From positions 1-30,121 of the forward strand of contig LWCA01000379.1 in assembly GCA_001642005.1 (NCBI GenBank): a DNA stretch of 30,121 nucleotides, given 5' to 3'. Under the pieces are notes generated by a model. The model ran no database searches and was not told where the DNA came from. It saw nothing but the letters and a program-made list of their open reading frames with translations. The stretch comes from Intoshia linei (taxonomy: Eukaryota; Orthonectida; Rhopaluridae). Of the stretch, positions 21,976-30,121 are shown one piece after another (the stretch's first letter is position 1; each line of letters starts with the position of its first letter). A program made the position numbers and the translations under genes.

Positions 21976-24690
21976 CTATTTCCTCGCATAAAGCTCAGTT
22001 TTAATTTTTCTAATTTTAACATAATAGTAACTAAATGTTATGTTACTAATAACTTAATACACTTATTGAATTACATATATTAATATTGTATAGATCAGGG
22101 CTTCTCAAACTAGGGGTCGCAAGAAAATTTATTAACATTGTTGTTTTTTTAAACTTAAAGTAAAAAACTTTAATTTAAATTTAAATTTTCATAAATTATC
22201 ACTCATTTGAATATCCCGTTTGTCATTTACAAAATTTAAATAATTACTCCATCACTAAAACTCATCTATAAAAACGTTAATATATCAATGAAAACATTGG
22301 CTAATAAAACAAAAAACCGAAAAAGGAGATACAGTAAATCCTTTTTACAATACGGATTTACAACATCAATTCAAAATAATGAAGATCAACCTGTTTTGTA
22401 TAGTATGTAATGAAATTTTAGCAAACGAAAGTATGAAGCCCTCAAAACTAAAAAAACATTTGAAGTCAAAGCATGCTATGTACGCTGATAAACCTATTGA
22501 ATTTTTTAAAATTAGAATCATTTGAAAAGCAAAAATCGTCGTTTGAAACACAGGTGTACTAACAAGAAAAATTTTTATTAGCATATTATGAAGCATCGTA
22601 TTATATTGCCAAAACGAGTAAGCCATTTACTATCGGTGAAGAATTTACTTTACCATTAGCGATTAGAATAAATGAGATTATTTTCGGACAAAGTTACGCT
22701 AACCAATTAAAAAAAATTCCACTTTCAAATGACACTATTGAAGAAGGATTGCACATATCAGCAAAAATCAGTTGGATCAACTCACTGAGAGGGTTCAAAT
22801 TCGAAATTTGCAATTCAGTTGGACGAATCAACTGATATTAAAAATATGGTAATAAGTTTCAATAAATTAAGTAATAAAAATATTACTTTTAGTATTCGTT
22901 GTTGTTGTTTTAATTTGTCTTATAATAACAGCTTTCGTGAAGATTTATTATTCTGCAGATCGTTAAATGATTACACGACGGGAGAGGCAATTTTTCTAAA
23001 AGTTGATGAATTTTTCAATGAGTTCGGTCTTAAATGGAATAATTGCATCGGTATTTGTACTGATGGTTCAGCTGCAATGAGTGGTAGACTGAATGGATTT
23101 TATTCTAAAGTTAGATCAACGTGTATTAATCCTATTAATTTTACTTATTGCATGATTCACCGAGAAGCGCTCGTCTCTAAAAAAATTTCAGAGGATTTGA
23201 ATTCTGTTTTACTAGACTCAACTAAAATCATTAATTTTATAAAACTCGCGCGCTTAATACGCGACTTTTTGCAAATTTATGGCTTTCAAGAGGAAGAGCG
23301 TAAAAATGTCTATTAATGTTAAAAAGTGAACTTATTCTATTTTTGTCGGAAAATAACCAACTTAGGAAAATTTTTTCAAAACACAAATTGGATGTGCAAA
23401 TTATATTAATTGTCAGATTTATTTGAAAAATTAAATGAATTGAATATTTCACTTCAAGGAGACCATACTAATATTTTTAAATTAAAATCTAATTTTATGG
23501 GCTTTATAAAATTAATATATATGTTAATTAAGTATTAATTTATATAATTAATATTATGGAAAAATAAAATTGAAAAAAATCAATATGAAATTTTTTTTAA
23601 GACAGCAAATATTGCTGATAATGCATTGAATATAGATTCTATCAAGGTTGTAATTATTGAACACTTATAGAACTTACAAACCAACTTCACAAAATATTTT
23701 TTACCGGAATTAAACAATAATACATTTAATTGTATACAAAGTCCATTTTTCGATGAAATCAGTCACGTTGATCACTTAGAATTAGAGGTACAAGAAGAAT
23801 TTCCATCTCTATCAAAAATAGCTATAACGATTCTTCTTCCGTTTTCTACCACTTGACCGCAATAAAGACAAAATATCCAGTCTTAAAGATATAGAAATGG
23901 TTCTAAAACCAACAATCACAAACATTAAGCCTCAATTTAATTTATTATGTAAAAAGCAACAATTACGTACATATCATTAAAATGTACATAATTATTTTTA
24001 GTTAATTATAAGCGTTATTTTCATGTCTTTATTTCCAATCATTGTGTGTACATTTTTAGGCTACCAACTTAGTAATTTTTTTAATAACATGTATATTATT
24101 TTGATGAACAGGGGTCGTGAGTTAAAAAATGTGAGAAGCCCTGGTATCAATGGTATACCCACGCAATTTTTTCAAATGCCCTAACATACAAATCTATTTA
24201 TTTAAAGTTATTACCTTTGACCATCATAAATAGAAATGAAAAGTACATAATTGATGTTTTTTTGTCTAAACTAATAATTATAAAGTTAAAATAATCATAC
24301 TAGATCATGTGAAAATGGCAATTTTGAGCAAAATAAAATTAGACCAGATGTATTTTTAGAGTTTTCCATGTCTTGAACGTCACTATTTATGAAAAACAAG
24401 GTTGACACTAAAAATTTCATTACATTATTAAAATTGTAAATTTTGATCATCTACCCAAATCTTGACCTTCCAATAACACTTGATCGCATGATATTTGTTT
24501 ATTGGAATGTAATCTTACACTTACGCCGAATCCACTAAATGTAGATTATACAAGTTATGATTACAATGATATTATACTTGTGCCGTGAATAGATCCCATC
24601 TGACGACAATTTTTCTAGTCTTATTTTAAATTCTACAAGGGCATCGAAATAAGGAGGTGTTAGTTTGTGTTGAGAGATGTTGGATACCAT
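21976..24690 (-). CDS. Unrecognised gene, five exons, with a hAT element in its last intron
   Basis: Exons 24690-24578, 24534-24455, 24407-24301, 24270-24215 and 22009-21976 give 129 residues with every junction in phase. Introns are 43, 47, 30 and 2205 bases. The protein starts MVSNISQHKLTPPYFDALVE, continues through an amphipathic stretch (FKIRLEKLSS) and beta-like stretches such as GVSVRLHSN and YVLFISIYDG, and ends RKIKTELYARK. No signal peptide or membrane segment. I do not recognise the family; a small SRP14-like or adaptor-type fold is a guess I would not rely on. The last intron contains the whole of hAT copy B in the opposite orientation. The final 34-base exon rests only on phase and on a good acceptor, so the C-terminus is less sure than the first four exons. 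Confidence 0.6.
22096..24143 (+). mobile_element. hAT element copy B, full length but dead (2048 bases)
   Basis: Starts CAGGGCTTCTCAAACTAGGG and ends AATGTGAGAAGCCCTG. The flanks GTATAGAT (22088-22095) and GTATCAAT (24144-24151) agree at 6 of 8, as for an aged hAT insertion. The interior carries a ZBED/SCAND3-type transposase in the same direction as the element. It sits wholly inside the last intron of the minus-strand gene 21976-24690, so it must be spliced out for that gene to work. It is the parent-like relative of copy A. Confidence 0.85.
22288..23980 (+). pseudogene. Decayed ZBED/SCAND3-like hAT transposase
   Basis: Begins MKTLANKTKNRKRR at 22288. It includes a BED zinc-finger pattern (CIVCNEIL, then KKHLKSKH). 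After several frameshifts comes the longest clean piece, 22816-23316, with QLDESTDI, the TTGEAIFLKVDEFF region, CIGICTDGSAAMSG (catalytic Asp region) and CMIHREALVSKKIS, all typical of this transposase group. Later frames give WLSDLF-like and FEKLNELNISLQG blocks and, near 23790, EFPSLSKIAITILLPFSTT. The hAT dimerisation and insertion motif after it is deleted. Stops at 23314 and elsewhere plus these shifts show it cannot make an enzyme. Confidence 0.8.
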
Positions 24691-24981
24691 TTTTTAAAAA
24701 TTTCAAGATTTTAAATTAAATACTTTATAAAAAACTGAATTTTCATGTTTTAAATAAATTCAAATGTTTGTCATAGTTATTTGTATAATGGATTAGTGTA
24801 ATAATTCATTACTAATGAATAATGTGGATTATGTTTGTGTTCCATTATCTAAAAATAATAGTGATTTATTATTAATGATCCACATTCAATGTTGTAGTTA
24901 ATTAGACTTGGAAATGAATTCTATAAAAATATTTATTTGCATTGATTTTATTTTAAAAGATAAATACCTTCTGATTGTTAC

Positions 24982-25198
24982 TTATTACTAGGGTGATTTT
25001 TTTTTAGCATATAAAAACAAAAAAATTTAACTTACAAATCAAATTTATTTAACTTTATTAACTTTTGGGAAAAAAAATTCACGTAGTGTTTTTTTCGTTG
25101 AATTGTTTTCTGAACAGTGATGAAATCTCTTATTCGCCATAATAATAATATTTCTGGGGCCTTGTCGGCTGTAGCACCATTATATAAATTTTAAAACA
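24982..25198 (-). repeat. Dispersed repeat, inverted partner at 29157-29382
   Basis: About 215 bases. Both copies share GCCGACAAG-like and GGCGAATAA blocks, AGATTTCATCACTGTTC, TTAATAAAGTTAAATAAATT and a T-rich GGTGATTTTTTTTT end. The copies are in opposite orientation about 4 kb apart. No coding content. A TA-GGGTGATT start is compatible with a mariner-type end, but this is not established. Confidence 0.7.
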
Positions 25199-25266
25199 TA
25201 ATTGTATTGCCATTATTAGATAGTTTTGTTGTGAAATGCCCGTCTTATGTCCGTAAATATTTAATT

Positions 25267-25382
25267 CAGGGTTTCATAACCTTTTTTAAATTTAGTATCC
25301 CGTTAGTCATATCCACTATTTCTAATACATCTGTAAAAAATAGAAAAGTGGTCCACTAGATGCAAAAGGTTTTCGATCCCAA
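25267..25382. mobile_element. 116-base hAT-type mini-element
   Basis: The left end CAGGGTTTCATAACCTTTT and right end, reversed, TTGGGATCGAAAACCTTTT agree at 13 of 19. The flanks ATTTAATT (25259-25266) and ATTTAAGT (25383-25390) agree at 7 of 8. Very short and non-coding. Confidence 0.55.
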
Positions 25383-26001
25383 ATTTAAGTCGTAATAAAG
25401 ATGTATAAAATGTACATTATTTGTTGATATAAAAATAAATAATAAGTTTATTTACTACAATCATGCATAAAATAAAAGTACAAAACTAAACGAAATTGTA
25501 TAAAACAAAATTAATGTTTGAAAATATAATTTAACTTTTAAAAATAAAATTTAACTTTTGACAAATATTATTTAACTTTATCAACTTAATCAAATTTTAA
25601 TTATGCAATTAATACACGTAAAATTATTATCATTGTGATTGTAATTTGATGCGTATGAACATATCAAAATTTGCCCTAGTTAAAAAATAATCGCTTTACT
25701 TATTACATAGTTTATAGTACTGTATAATAAATTACGCACTGTAGAATCTATGTCCCGAGGTCAAAAATATGGTTAGTTCGGAAAAAAACACATATGTTAT
25801 GTGTTATATGATGTTATTTGAATATTTACATAATTTATTAAAAATATAATCTTAATTATAATTTAACTAGGTTGACTGTTATGTACGACGTACAAACGTC
25901 ACCTAGCTCTACCGAAGGCACATTTTTATTCTACCAAAAAAATAAATTCATGTTGAAAATCTAACTTAAAAATTCTATTATTCACTATTATCAATCCTTA
26001 A

Positions 26002-26342
26002 CAGCGGCGGATCCAAGAGGCTAGTTAATGGGGTGCGAGCAATATATTTAACTACGCCAAAGGCAAAAAATTTTTTAGGACGTCTAATTTAATATCAAGG
26101 CGTCTAGTTTGATTTCTAGTCTTGGAGCGTCTCTTTTAATTTCACTTAAAAGTTTATTTATTGTAGATGTAGATGTGCATGTAAAAAAAAGCATCAAATC
26201 ACATGATCAATTGTTCATGTCATGTTACGCGCCATCTATATTGTTTTAATAAATTAAAGCATTTTTCAGTTATTTTACAAAACATTAATTAAAAATTTAG
26301 GGGTGGAACTGCACCTTCTGCATCCCCTTGAATACGCCTCTG
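26002..26342. mobile_element. Miniature element with CTTAA duplication, family unresolved
   Basis: 341 bases, with ends CAGCGGCGGATCCAAGAGG and, reversed, CAGAGGCGTATTCAAGGGG. It is flanked on both sides by CTTAA (25997-26001 and 26343-26347). An exact 5-base duplication does not fit hAT (8) or mariner (TA). Read with a one-base offset it could be TTAA. The GC-rich ends stand out against the AT-rich surroundings. Confidence 0.6.
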
Positions 26343-26384
26343 CTTAAAACGAGTGGTTCCTAAATAATAAATAAAAATATTTCT

Positions 26385-26842
26385 TTTATTTTAAAATATT
26401 TGGGAAAAAAAATATATGAATACTAAAATGCTTTTATGACCGTGAAGTCGTCACTTATTCGGATTAAAATTTTTTGTGTGTGTTAACAGGGTACAACTGT
26501 ACCACATGTAAATTTTTTTAAATTCTAGGGCGGTTTTATTAAAAAAAAAGTAATTTGTGGTTTTGGCCCTGAAGATATAATTTTTTTAAATTTAAAGTTA
26601 TGATAATGTTTATGATTTTAAAATCTGTATCAGCGTATATATTTTTTTAAATTCTCCAACTTGTTTGATTTTTTAAAAAAAAGGACAATTGGGGTTTTTG
26701 ATTTGTAAGATGTAAGTTTGGGAGGTTGAAATTTATCTTATTATACGTCCCGGAAAAAACTGTAATTGAAATGTGCACTTTATAAAATTCTAAGACTAAT
26801 AGTTATTAAAATAAAGTAGAACACACACACCTTACTTACATA
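26385..26842 (-). repeat. Inverted copy of the repeat at 13872-14360
   Basis: Reverse complement of the 13872 repeat over its length, with the same landmarks. Its outer end runs into the TA where the mariner element at 26845 is inserted. Sequence resembling the continuation (CCTATATAAGTAAGGA) reappears after the mariner near 27492-27507, so the mariner landed at or near the edge of this repeat. Confidence 0.65.
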
Positions 26843-26844
26843 TA

Positions 26845-27478
26845 CAGGGTGATTGGTAAGTAACGCCCGATTTTGATTTTAAAAACTTTGGGGTTTGAAA
26901 ACTTAAAGTTTTTCCTATTAAATTAATTTAATTAATTTTCTTATCTTGATAGCGTGAAAGTATGGGGACATGGTTAAAACAAGAAAGATAACAAGTGAAT
27001 GGTTAAATGAAAAGTTTGGCGAAAGGTGGATTAGCCGTCGCGGCTTCATCGAATGGCCACCCAGATCTTCAGATCTTAGTACATGTGACTTCTTCTTATG
27101 GGGCTTTTTGGAGGAATGTGTTTACAGGAGGAACCCAAGAAGCATTGAAGTATTGAAAAACACAATCACAACGGAGATTTCAGCAATCAATGCTAATATT
27201 TGTCAAACAGTGTGCCGCTCAGTGACTGATCGTTTGCGACGTTGCCTGGTAGTTGAAGGTCGGCAGTTCGAGCATTCGAGTCAAACAGACTGAGGTTCGT
27301 TCTTAAAACTTTTCATTTATTCTTTGTTATTGTTAAATACATTCTTAATCAATTATATTATACACTTTTATTCGTCTTTGTATTATTTGTCTTTGTATAA
27401 CTTTCTTAGAATCTGAAATCTGACGTTTTGCCGCATTATGTGCAATTTAAAATCGGGCGTTATGTACCAATCACCCTG
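26845..27478 (+). mobile_element. Mariner-type element, 634 bases, internally deleted
   Basis: Terminal inverted repeats of about 30 bases, starting CAGGGTGATTGGTA followed by a TAACGCCCGATTTT block, match at about 28 of 30 positions. TA flanks both ends (26843-26844 and 27479-27480), the Tc1/mariner signature. The inside codes only for the C-terminal part of a transposase, so the element cannot move without help. The well-kept termini suggest it is younger than the hAT copies. Confidence 0.9.
26970..27293 (+). pseudogene. C-terminal fragment of mariner-type (DDE_3) transposase
   Basis: An intact 107-codon frame starting with an ATG. Residues from about 10 read WLNEKFGERWISRRG, then IEWPPRSSDLSTCDFFLWG, which is the last catalytic Asp region of this transposase family. 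An RNPRSIEVLKNTI block and the RLRRCLVVEGRQFEH C-terminus follow. The helix-turn-helix half and the first two catalytic acids are missing because of the element's internal deletion, so the protein would be inactive. It may still bind or dimerise, but this is inference. Confidence 0.8.
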
Positions 27479-27694
27479 TATAATTATAATTACCTATATA
27501 AGTAAGGATATCACGTGCAAATTTTTTATTGTTGTTGATTTTAACATGAACATAAATATATATCAAAAATAATTTGACTACATATATCCTATGATAATAA
27601 TACATATGGACATTAAAGTGTCAATTTATTTTTTCTAGTAACATTTTGCATGACGCTTAGCATACGTTCGTATTCGTTTTCAAAATAAATAAGA

Positions 27695-28219
27695 ATGATG
27701 TTGCACTTCTTATTTAGTGAATCTAAATTTCTTACGAATGAAAATGTCATAAAAAGAATACTTTCAGTAAAATTCAACCACGACATTAAACCTTAAAATT
27801 TTACATTAAATCAAATTTTTGAAGTATATGCAAAATCAGTGTTTTATCACTACAACACAACATCCCTCCAAAGAAAAATCCCAAAAATCCCTCCCAAAAA
27901 ATTTGGCTATGGTAAATTTGAATATTCTAAATTTTAAAACTAAATAAGAGCATTATAGCACGTCTGAACCCTCAAAAATTTTAAATCCGTATTATAAAGA
28001 AGATAAAACGAAACATAAAACTACAGAATAAACTGTTAAACCACACCCAAAGAAAACAATCAATTGGAGACGTATGGCAAAGATAATTTTATTGCACATT
28101 TTCACAGTGATAGTTACAGTGAAGCTGAAGATATAAAACCTACAAAATTAAGATCTTGTGACAAAACAAATATTTCCTTACATGGAGATTTACGTAATAG
28201 TTTTTATAGCACCGGTTAA
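27695..28219 (+). pseudogene. Probable decayed gene with two in-frame TAA codons
   Basis: Starts MMLHFLFSESKFLTNENVIK. The frame runs to 27911, crosses a 37-base GT-AG intron (27912-27948), continues to 28034, then crosses a 35-base intron (28035-28069) in phase to 28219. The last part is polar and acidic (AHFHSDSYSEAEDIKPTKL, then RNSFYSTG). Intron sizes and phases match the genes nearby. But TAA at 27794-27796 and at 28029-28031 interrupts the frame, so it is most likely a broken gene. Separate small genes or wrong exon choices are possible. Not similar to a family I know, and no transposon ends flank it. Confidence 0.35.
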
Positions 28220-28789
28220 GATTCTCTGCTCTATATAATATTATATATATAACTATGTATTAGGACATGAATTCTTAACCTGGGCTGCCGGCACCCCAGG
28301 GGATGAGTTAGAATTAAGTGACGGGATAATTTAATTTTTTTAAATTATAAAATATATTCATTAATTTAAAAATTTTCCCATTAATAATAAAAATTGTCTT
28401 TTAAATTTACAAATATTTAACATAATTTATTGTTAATAAGGTTACAAAATTATTTGAAATATAGACTGATATCTTCTTTTTTTTTTTGATGTGATTCCTC
28501 ACTGGTTTTTTTGAATTTTAGATATACTTCAAGGTCCAAATTATAAATGATATCAGCTGTTATGCAGTGCTTAGAATCAACTTATTGTTTCATTATTTGA
28601 TAGGATTTTTGAGAGGTAATATCTGTTTAAAAATTAATTGTTTCAATTTCTTTAATATTATGGATTTATTTATAATATCAGATTAATTTATCGCTAAGTT
28701 TAAAATCATTTATCTATTTTTTAGCAATTTTTCTATCCGAATCGCCTCCAGCAATTTTTTTTGTTTTAATGAAATTTCAGATTTTTGAA
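28220..28789. other. AT-rich spacer with one hAT-like end fragment
   Basis: No gene seen. Bases 28271-28302 (TTCTTAACCTGGG, then GGCACCCCAGGGGATG) are GC-rich compared with the surroundings and resemble the first 30 bases of hAT elements that begin with a TTCTTAACCTGGG motif. No second end was found. Confidence 0.4.
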
Positions 28790-28935
28790 AACATGGTCCG
28801 CTTCTTATTAAATTTTATTATGAAATTTTTATTTCTTGCATAGTCACACAAGTCATTTATATATAAAAACGTAAGAGTAATCAAAATCTTGAAATTTTTT
28901 AAAAAGTGGTCGGTTTTTCACAACTGGATCATACA
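28790..28935. repeat. Fragment related to the pogo-type element at 13399-13735
   Basis: ACATGGTCCGCTT near 28793 and TTTTTAAAAAGTGGTC then CACAACTGG near 28900 correspond to blocks of the 13399 element (CATGGTCCGCTT and TTTTAAAAGGTGGTCC). The termini are not both present, so this is a degraded relative. Confidence 0.45.
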
Positions 28936-28964
28936 ATAATGTAGAAAAAATTTTGGCATCTATA

Positions 28965-29047
28965 ATTGTATTGTTTGAACTTTTAATTGTATTATTAGAA
29001 TTTGTAATCACATTGTTTGAATTTGTAATTATATTATTAAAATGCAC
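28965..29047. repeat. 21-base minisatellite, four units
   Basis: Four tandem units of about 21 bases. On the minus strand each codes for a seven-residue repeat of the type NNxITNS, inside a frame (29047-28853) that runs into the pogo-type fragment. No start context or introns suggest a gene, so I call it a minisatellite and not a coding repeat. Confidence 0.55.
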
Positions 29048-29156
29048 TGTAAACCACCTACTAACAAAACAAATAAAATTTTTAAAAGATAATATTAAAA
29101 AATTTTGTCTTTTGTACTACAACAAATAATACACTTTTCCATATATTATAATTAGG

Positions 29157-29382
29157 TTTTAAAATTTATATAATGAGGTGATACAACCGACAAGACCTCA
29201 TAACTATTATTATTACGGCGAATAATAGATTTCATCACTGTTCAAAAAAAAATTAAACGAAAAAAACATTATTACGTGAATTTTTTTTACAAAACTTAAT
29301 AAAGTTAAATAAATTTGATTTTTAAGTTGAATTTTTTTTATAGATTAAAAAAAAATCGCCTAATTATAATACGTTATCCTTA
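29157..29382 (+). repeat. Inverted copy of the repeat at 24982-25198
   Basis: Matches the reverse complement of 24982-25198 throughout, with small indels. With its partner it forms an inverted pair enclosing the mariner, the 26002 element and the decayed gene. The similarity ends sharply near TAATTATAAT at 29382. Confidence 0.7.
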
Positions 29383-29503
29383 TATATAAAGGTATATGTG
29401 TTAAAATTTGACCTTAATGTTAAAATATGTATAATAATTAATGAATCAAAATTGTGAATAAAAAATACATATTTAATGAAATTCTGTAATATCTGATCTT
29501 GAT

Positions 29504-29635
29504 ATGTTCTATGGTCAATTGGATTTAATTAAAAAATTAGAATATAGTACAAACAACAATTACACTGACATAGTTATACTGTCCAATGGTCATTATAAGG
29601 TAGAAAATGGACTAATTAATAAAAATTTCAAATAA
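29504..29635 (+). CDS. Short open frame, 43 residues, hypothetical
   Basis: Starts MFYGQLDLIKKLEYSTNNN, continues TDIVILSNGHYKVENG and ends with TAA. The composition (Tyr, Asn, Asp and hydrophobic residues mixed) is more protein-like than chance frames around it. The upstream frame is closed by a TGA, so either the ATG at 29504 is the start or an acceptor I do not see lies nearby. It lies 93 bases upstream of the secreted repeat gene. No family recognised. Confidence 0.3.
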   Translation: MFYGQLDLIKKLEYSTNNNYTDIVILSNGHYKVENGLINKNFK

Positions 29636-29728
29636 AATAAGATTTAAAAGTATAAATATAATTTCATTCACCAAATAATACATTAATTTACTTTACAATT
29701 TGCTTTTTATACAAATCGATAGAACAAA

Positions 29729-30121
29729 ATGATTCGAAATTATAAAATAATCATCTATTTTATTTATTTTATTCACTGTACAACAGCATCATCAATAAAA
29801 GGTAAATATATGTATTATATATATATACAAATAAGGTAATCGACTTGCAGAAAAGGGTATCAATAATATTCTTGAACAATTTGACTCCGTAAATAATAGA
29901 GCAGATGGAATTGCCCCAAACAATATGAATAATGACCAGATGCATCAGAATGATCATCAGGGAAACAACTTTGGTCCTCAAAACATAAATAATAACCACA
30001 ATTTTAAGAATAACGATTGTTATCATCAAAATGATTCCAATAACAACGGATATAATGATTTTGATCCAAACAATATGAATAATGACCAGATGCATCAGAA
30101 TGATCATCAGGGAAACAACTT
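29729..30121 (+). CDS. Secreted Asn/Gln/His-rich repeat protein, cut by window end
   Basis: Exon 1 (29729-29801) starts MIRNYKIIIYFIYFIHCTTA, a short basic start then a hydrophobic stretch ending in small residues, a good signal peptide. A 49-base GT-AG intron (29802-29850) joins in phase to exon 2 (from 29851), which runs off the window. After a short unique part (INNILEQFDSVNNRADG) the protein is almost all Asn, Gln, His and Asp. A unit containing NNMNNDQMHQNDHQGNNF occurs twice with identical DNA (29916-29971 and 30066-30121, 56 bases each), separated by degenerate NNN-rich units. Likely secreted or extracellular. His-rich stretches could bind metal (inference). No known family recognised. 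The minus-strand frame across this region is a shadow. Confidence 0.7.

Noticed and set aside
27794-28031. TAA reassigned as a sense codon
   Set aside because: The PDZ and NT5DC1-like genes end at TAA with family-appropriate C-termini, and no recognised gene has in-frame TAA.
29769-30107. 112-residue minus-strand hydrophobic open frame
   Set aside because: Antisense shadow of the Asn/His-rich repeat; the + strand has a signal peptide, a phase-matched intron and sensible composition.

Overview
The window reads as a strongly AT-rich animal nuclear genome. It has spliced host genes with standard stop codons and GT-AG introns, and many decayed animal-type DNA transposons: hAT, pogo/Tigger and mariner. 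Most introns I could place by matching phase on both sides are only 30-49 bases long. A smaller set is longer (about 60-560 bases, then 1-3.3 kb), and the longest are filled with repeats. This suggests a compact, possibly parasitic invertebrate whose intergenic and intron space has been invaded by transposons. I cannot name the species. One ambiguous base (n at 18622) shows this is draft assembly.

Left part (1-5900). It opens with a broken Tigger-type transposase and a second transposase tail. A compact gene block follows: a two-PDZ-domain protein on + (2506-3376), RAD23 on - (3403-4709), and the mitochondrial processing peptidase beta subunit, PMPCB, on - (4805-11067, 13 exons). PMPCB's 3.3-kb intron (5889-9157) holds hAT miniature elements.

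Middle (11-19 kb). A NT5DC1-like HAD-family 5'-nucleotidase-domain gene lies on - (12090-16953, 12 exons). Its large introns carry a pogo-like miniature element and dispersed repeats. Then come a deleted and internally rearranged hAT element (17805-18668) and a small three-exon gene (18690-19028).

Right part (19-30 kb). There are three further unrecognised minus-strand genes (about 20030-20628, 20731-21108 and 21976-24690). The last has a 2-kb decayed hAT element inside its final intron. Further miniature elements follow, including a 634-base mariner derivative inserted in another repeat, and then a probably decayed gene (27695-28219). At the right edge starts a secreted Asn/Gln/His-rich protein made of exact repeats, cut by the window end.

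The genes do not form one pathway. RAD23 (proteasome shuttling and nucleotide-excision repair) and PMPCB (mitochondrial presequence cleavage) are housekeeping genes. I found no tRNA, rRNA, CRISPR array or bacterial-type operon signal. The exon models come from reading by eye and phase matching, not from transcript data.
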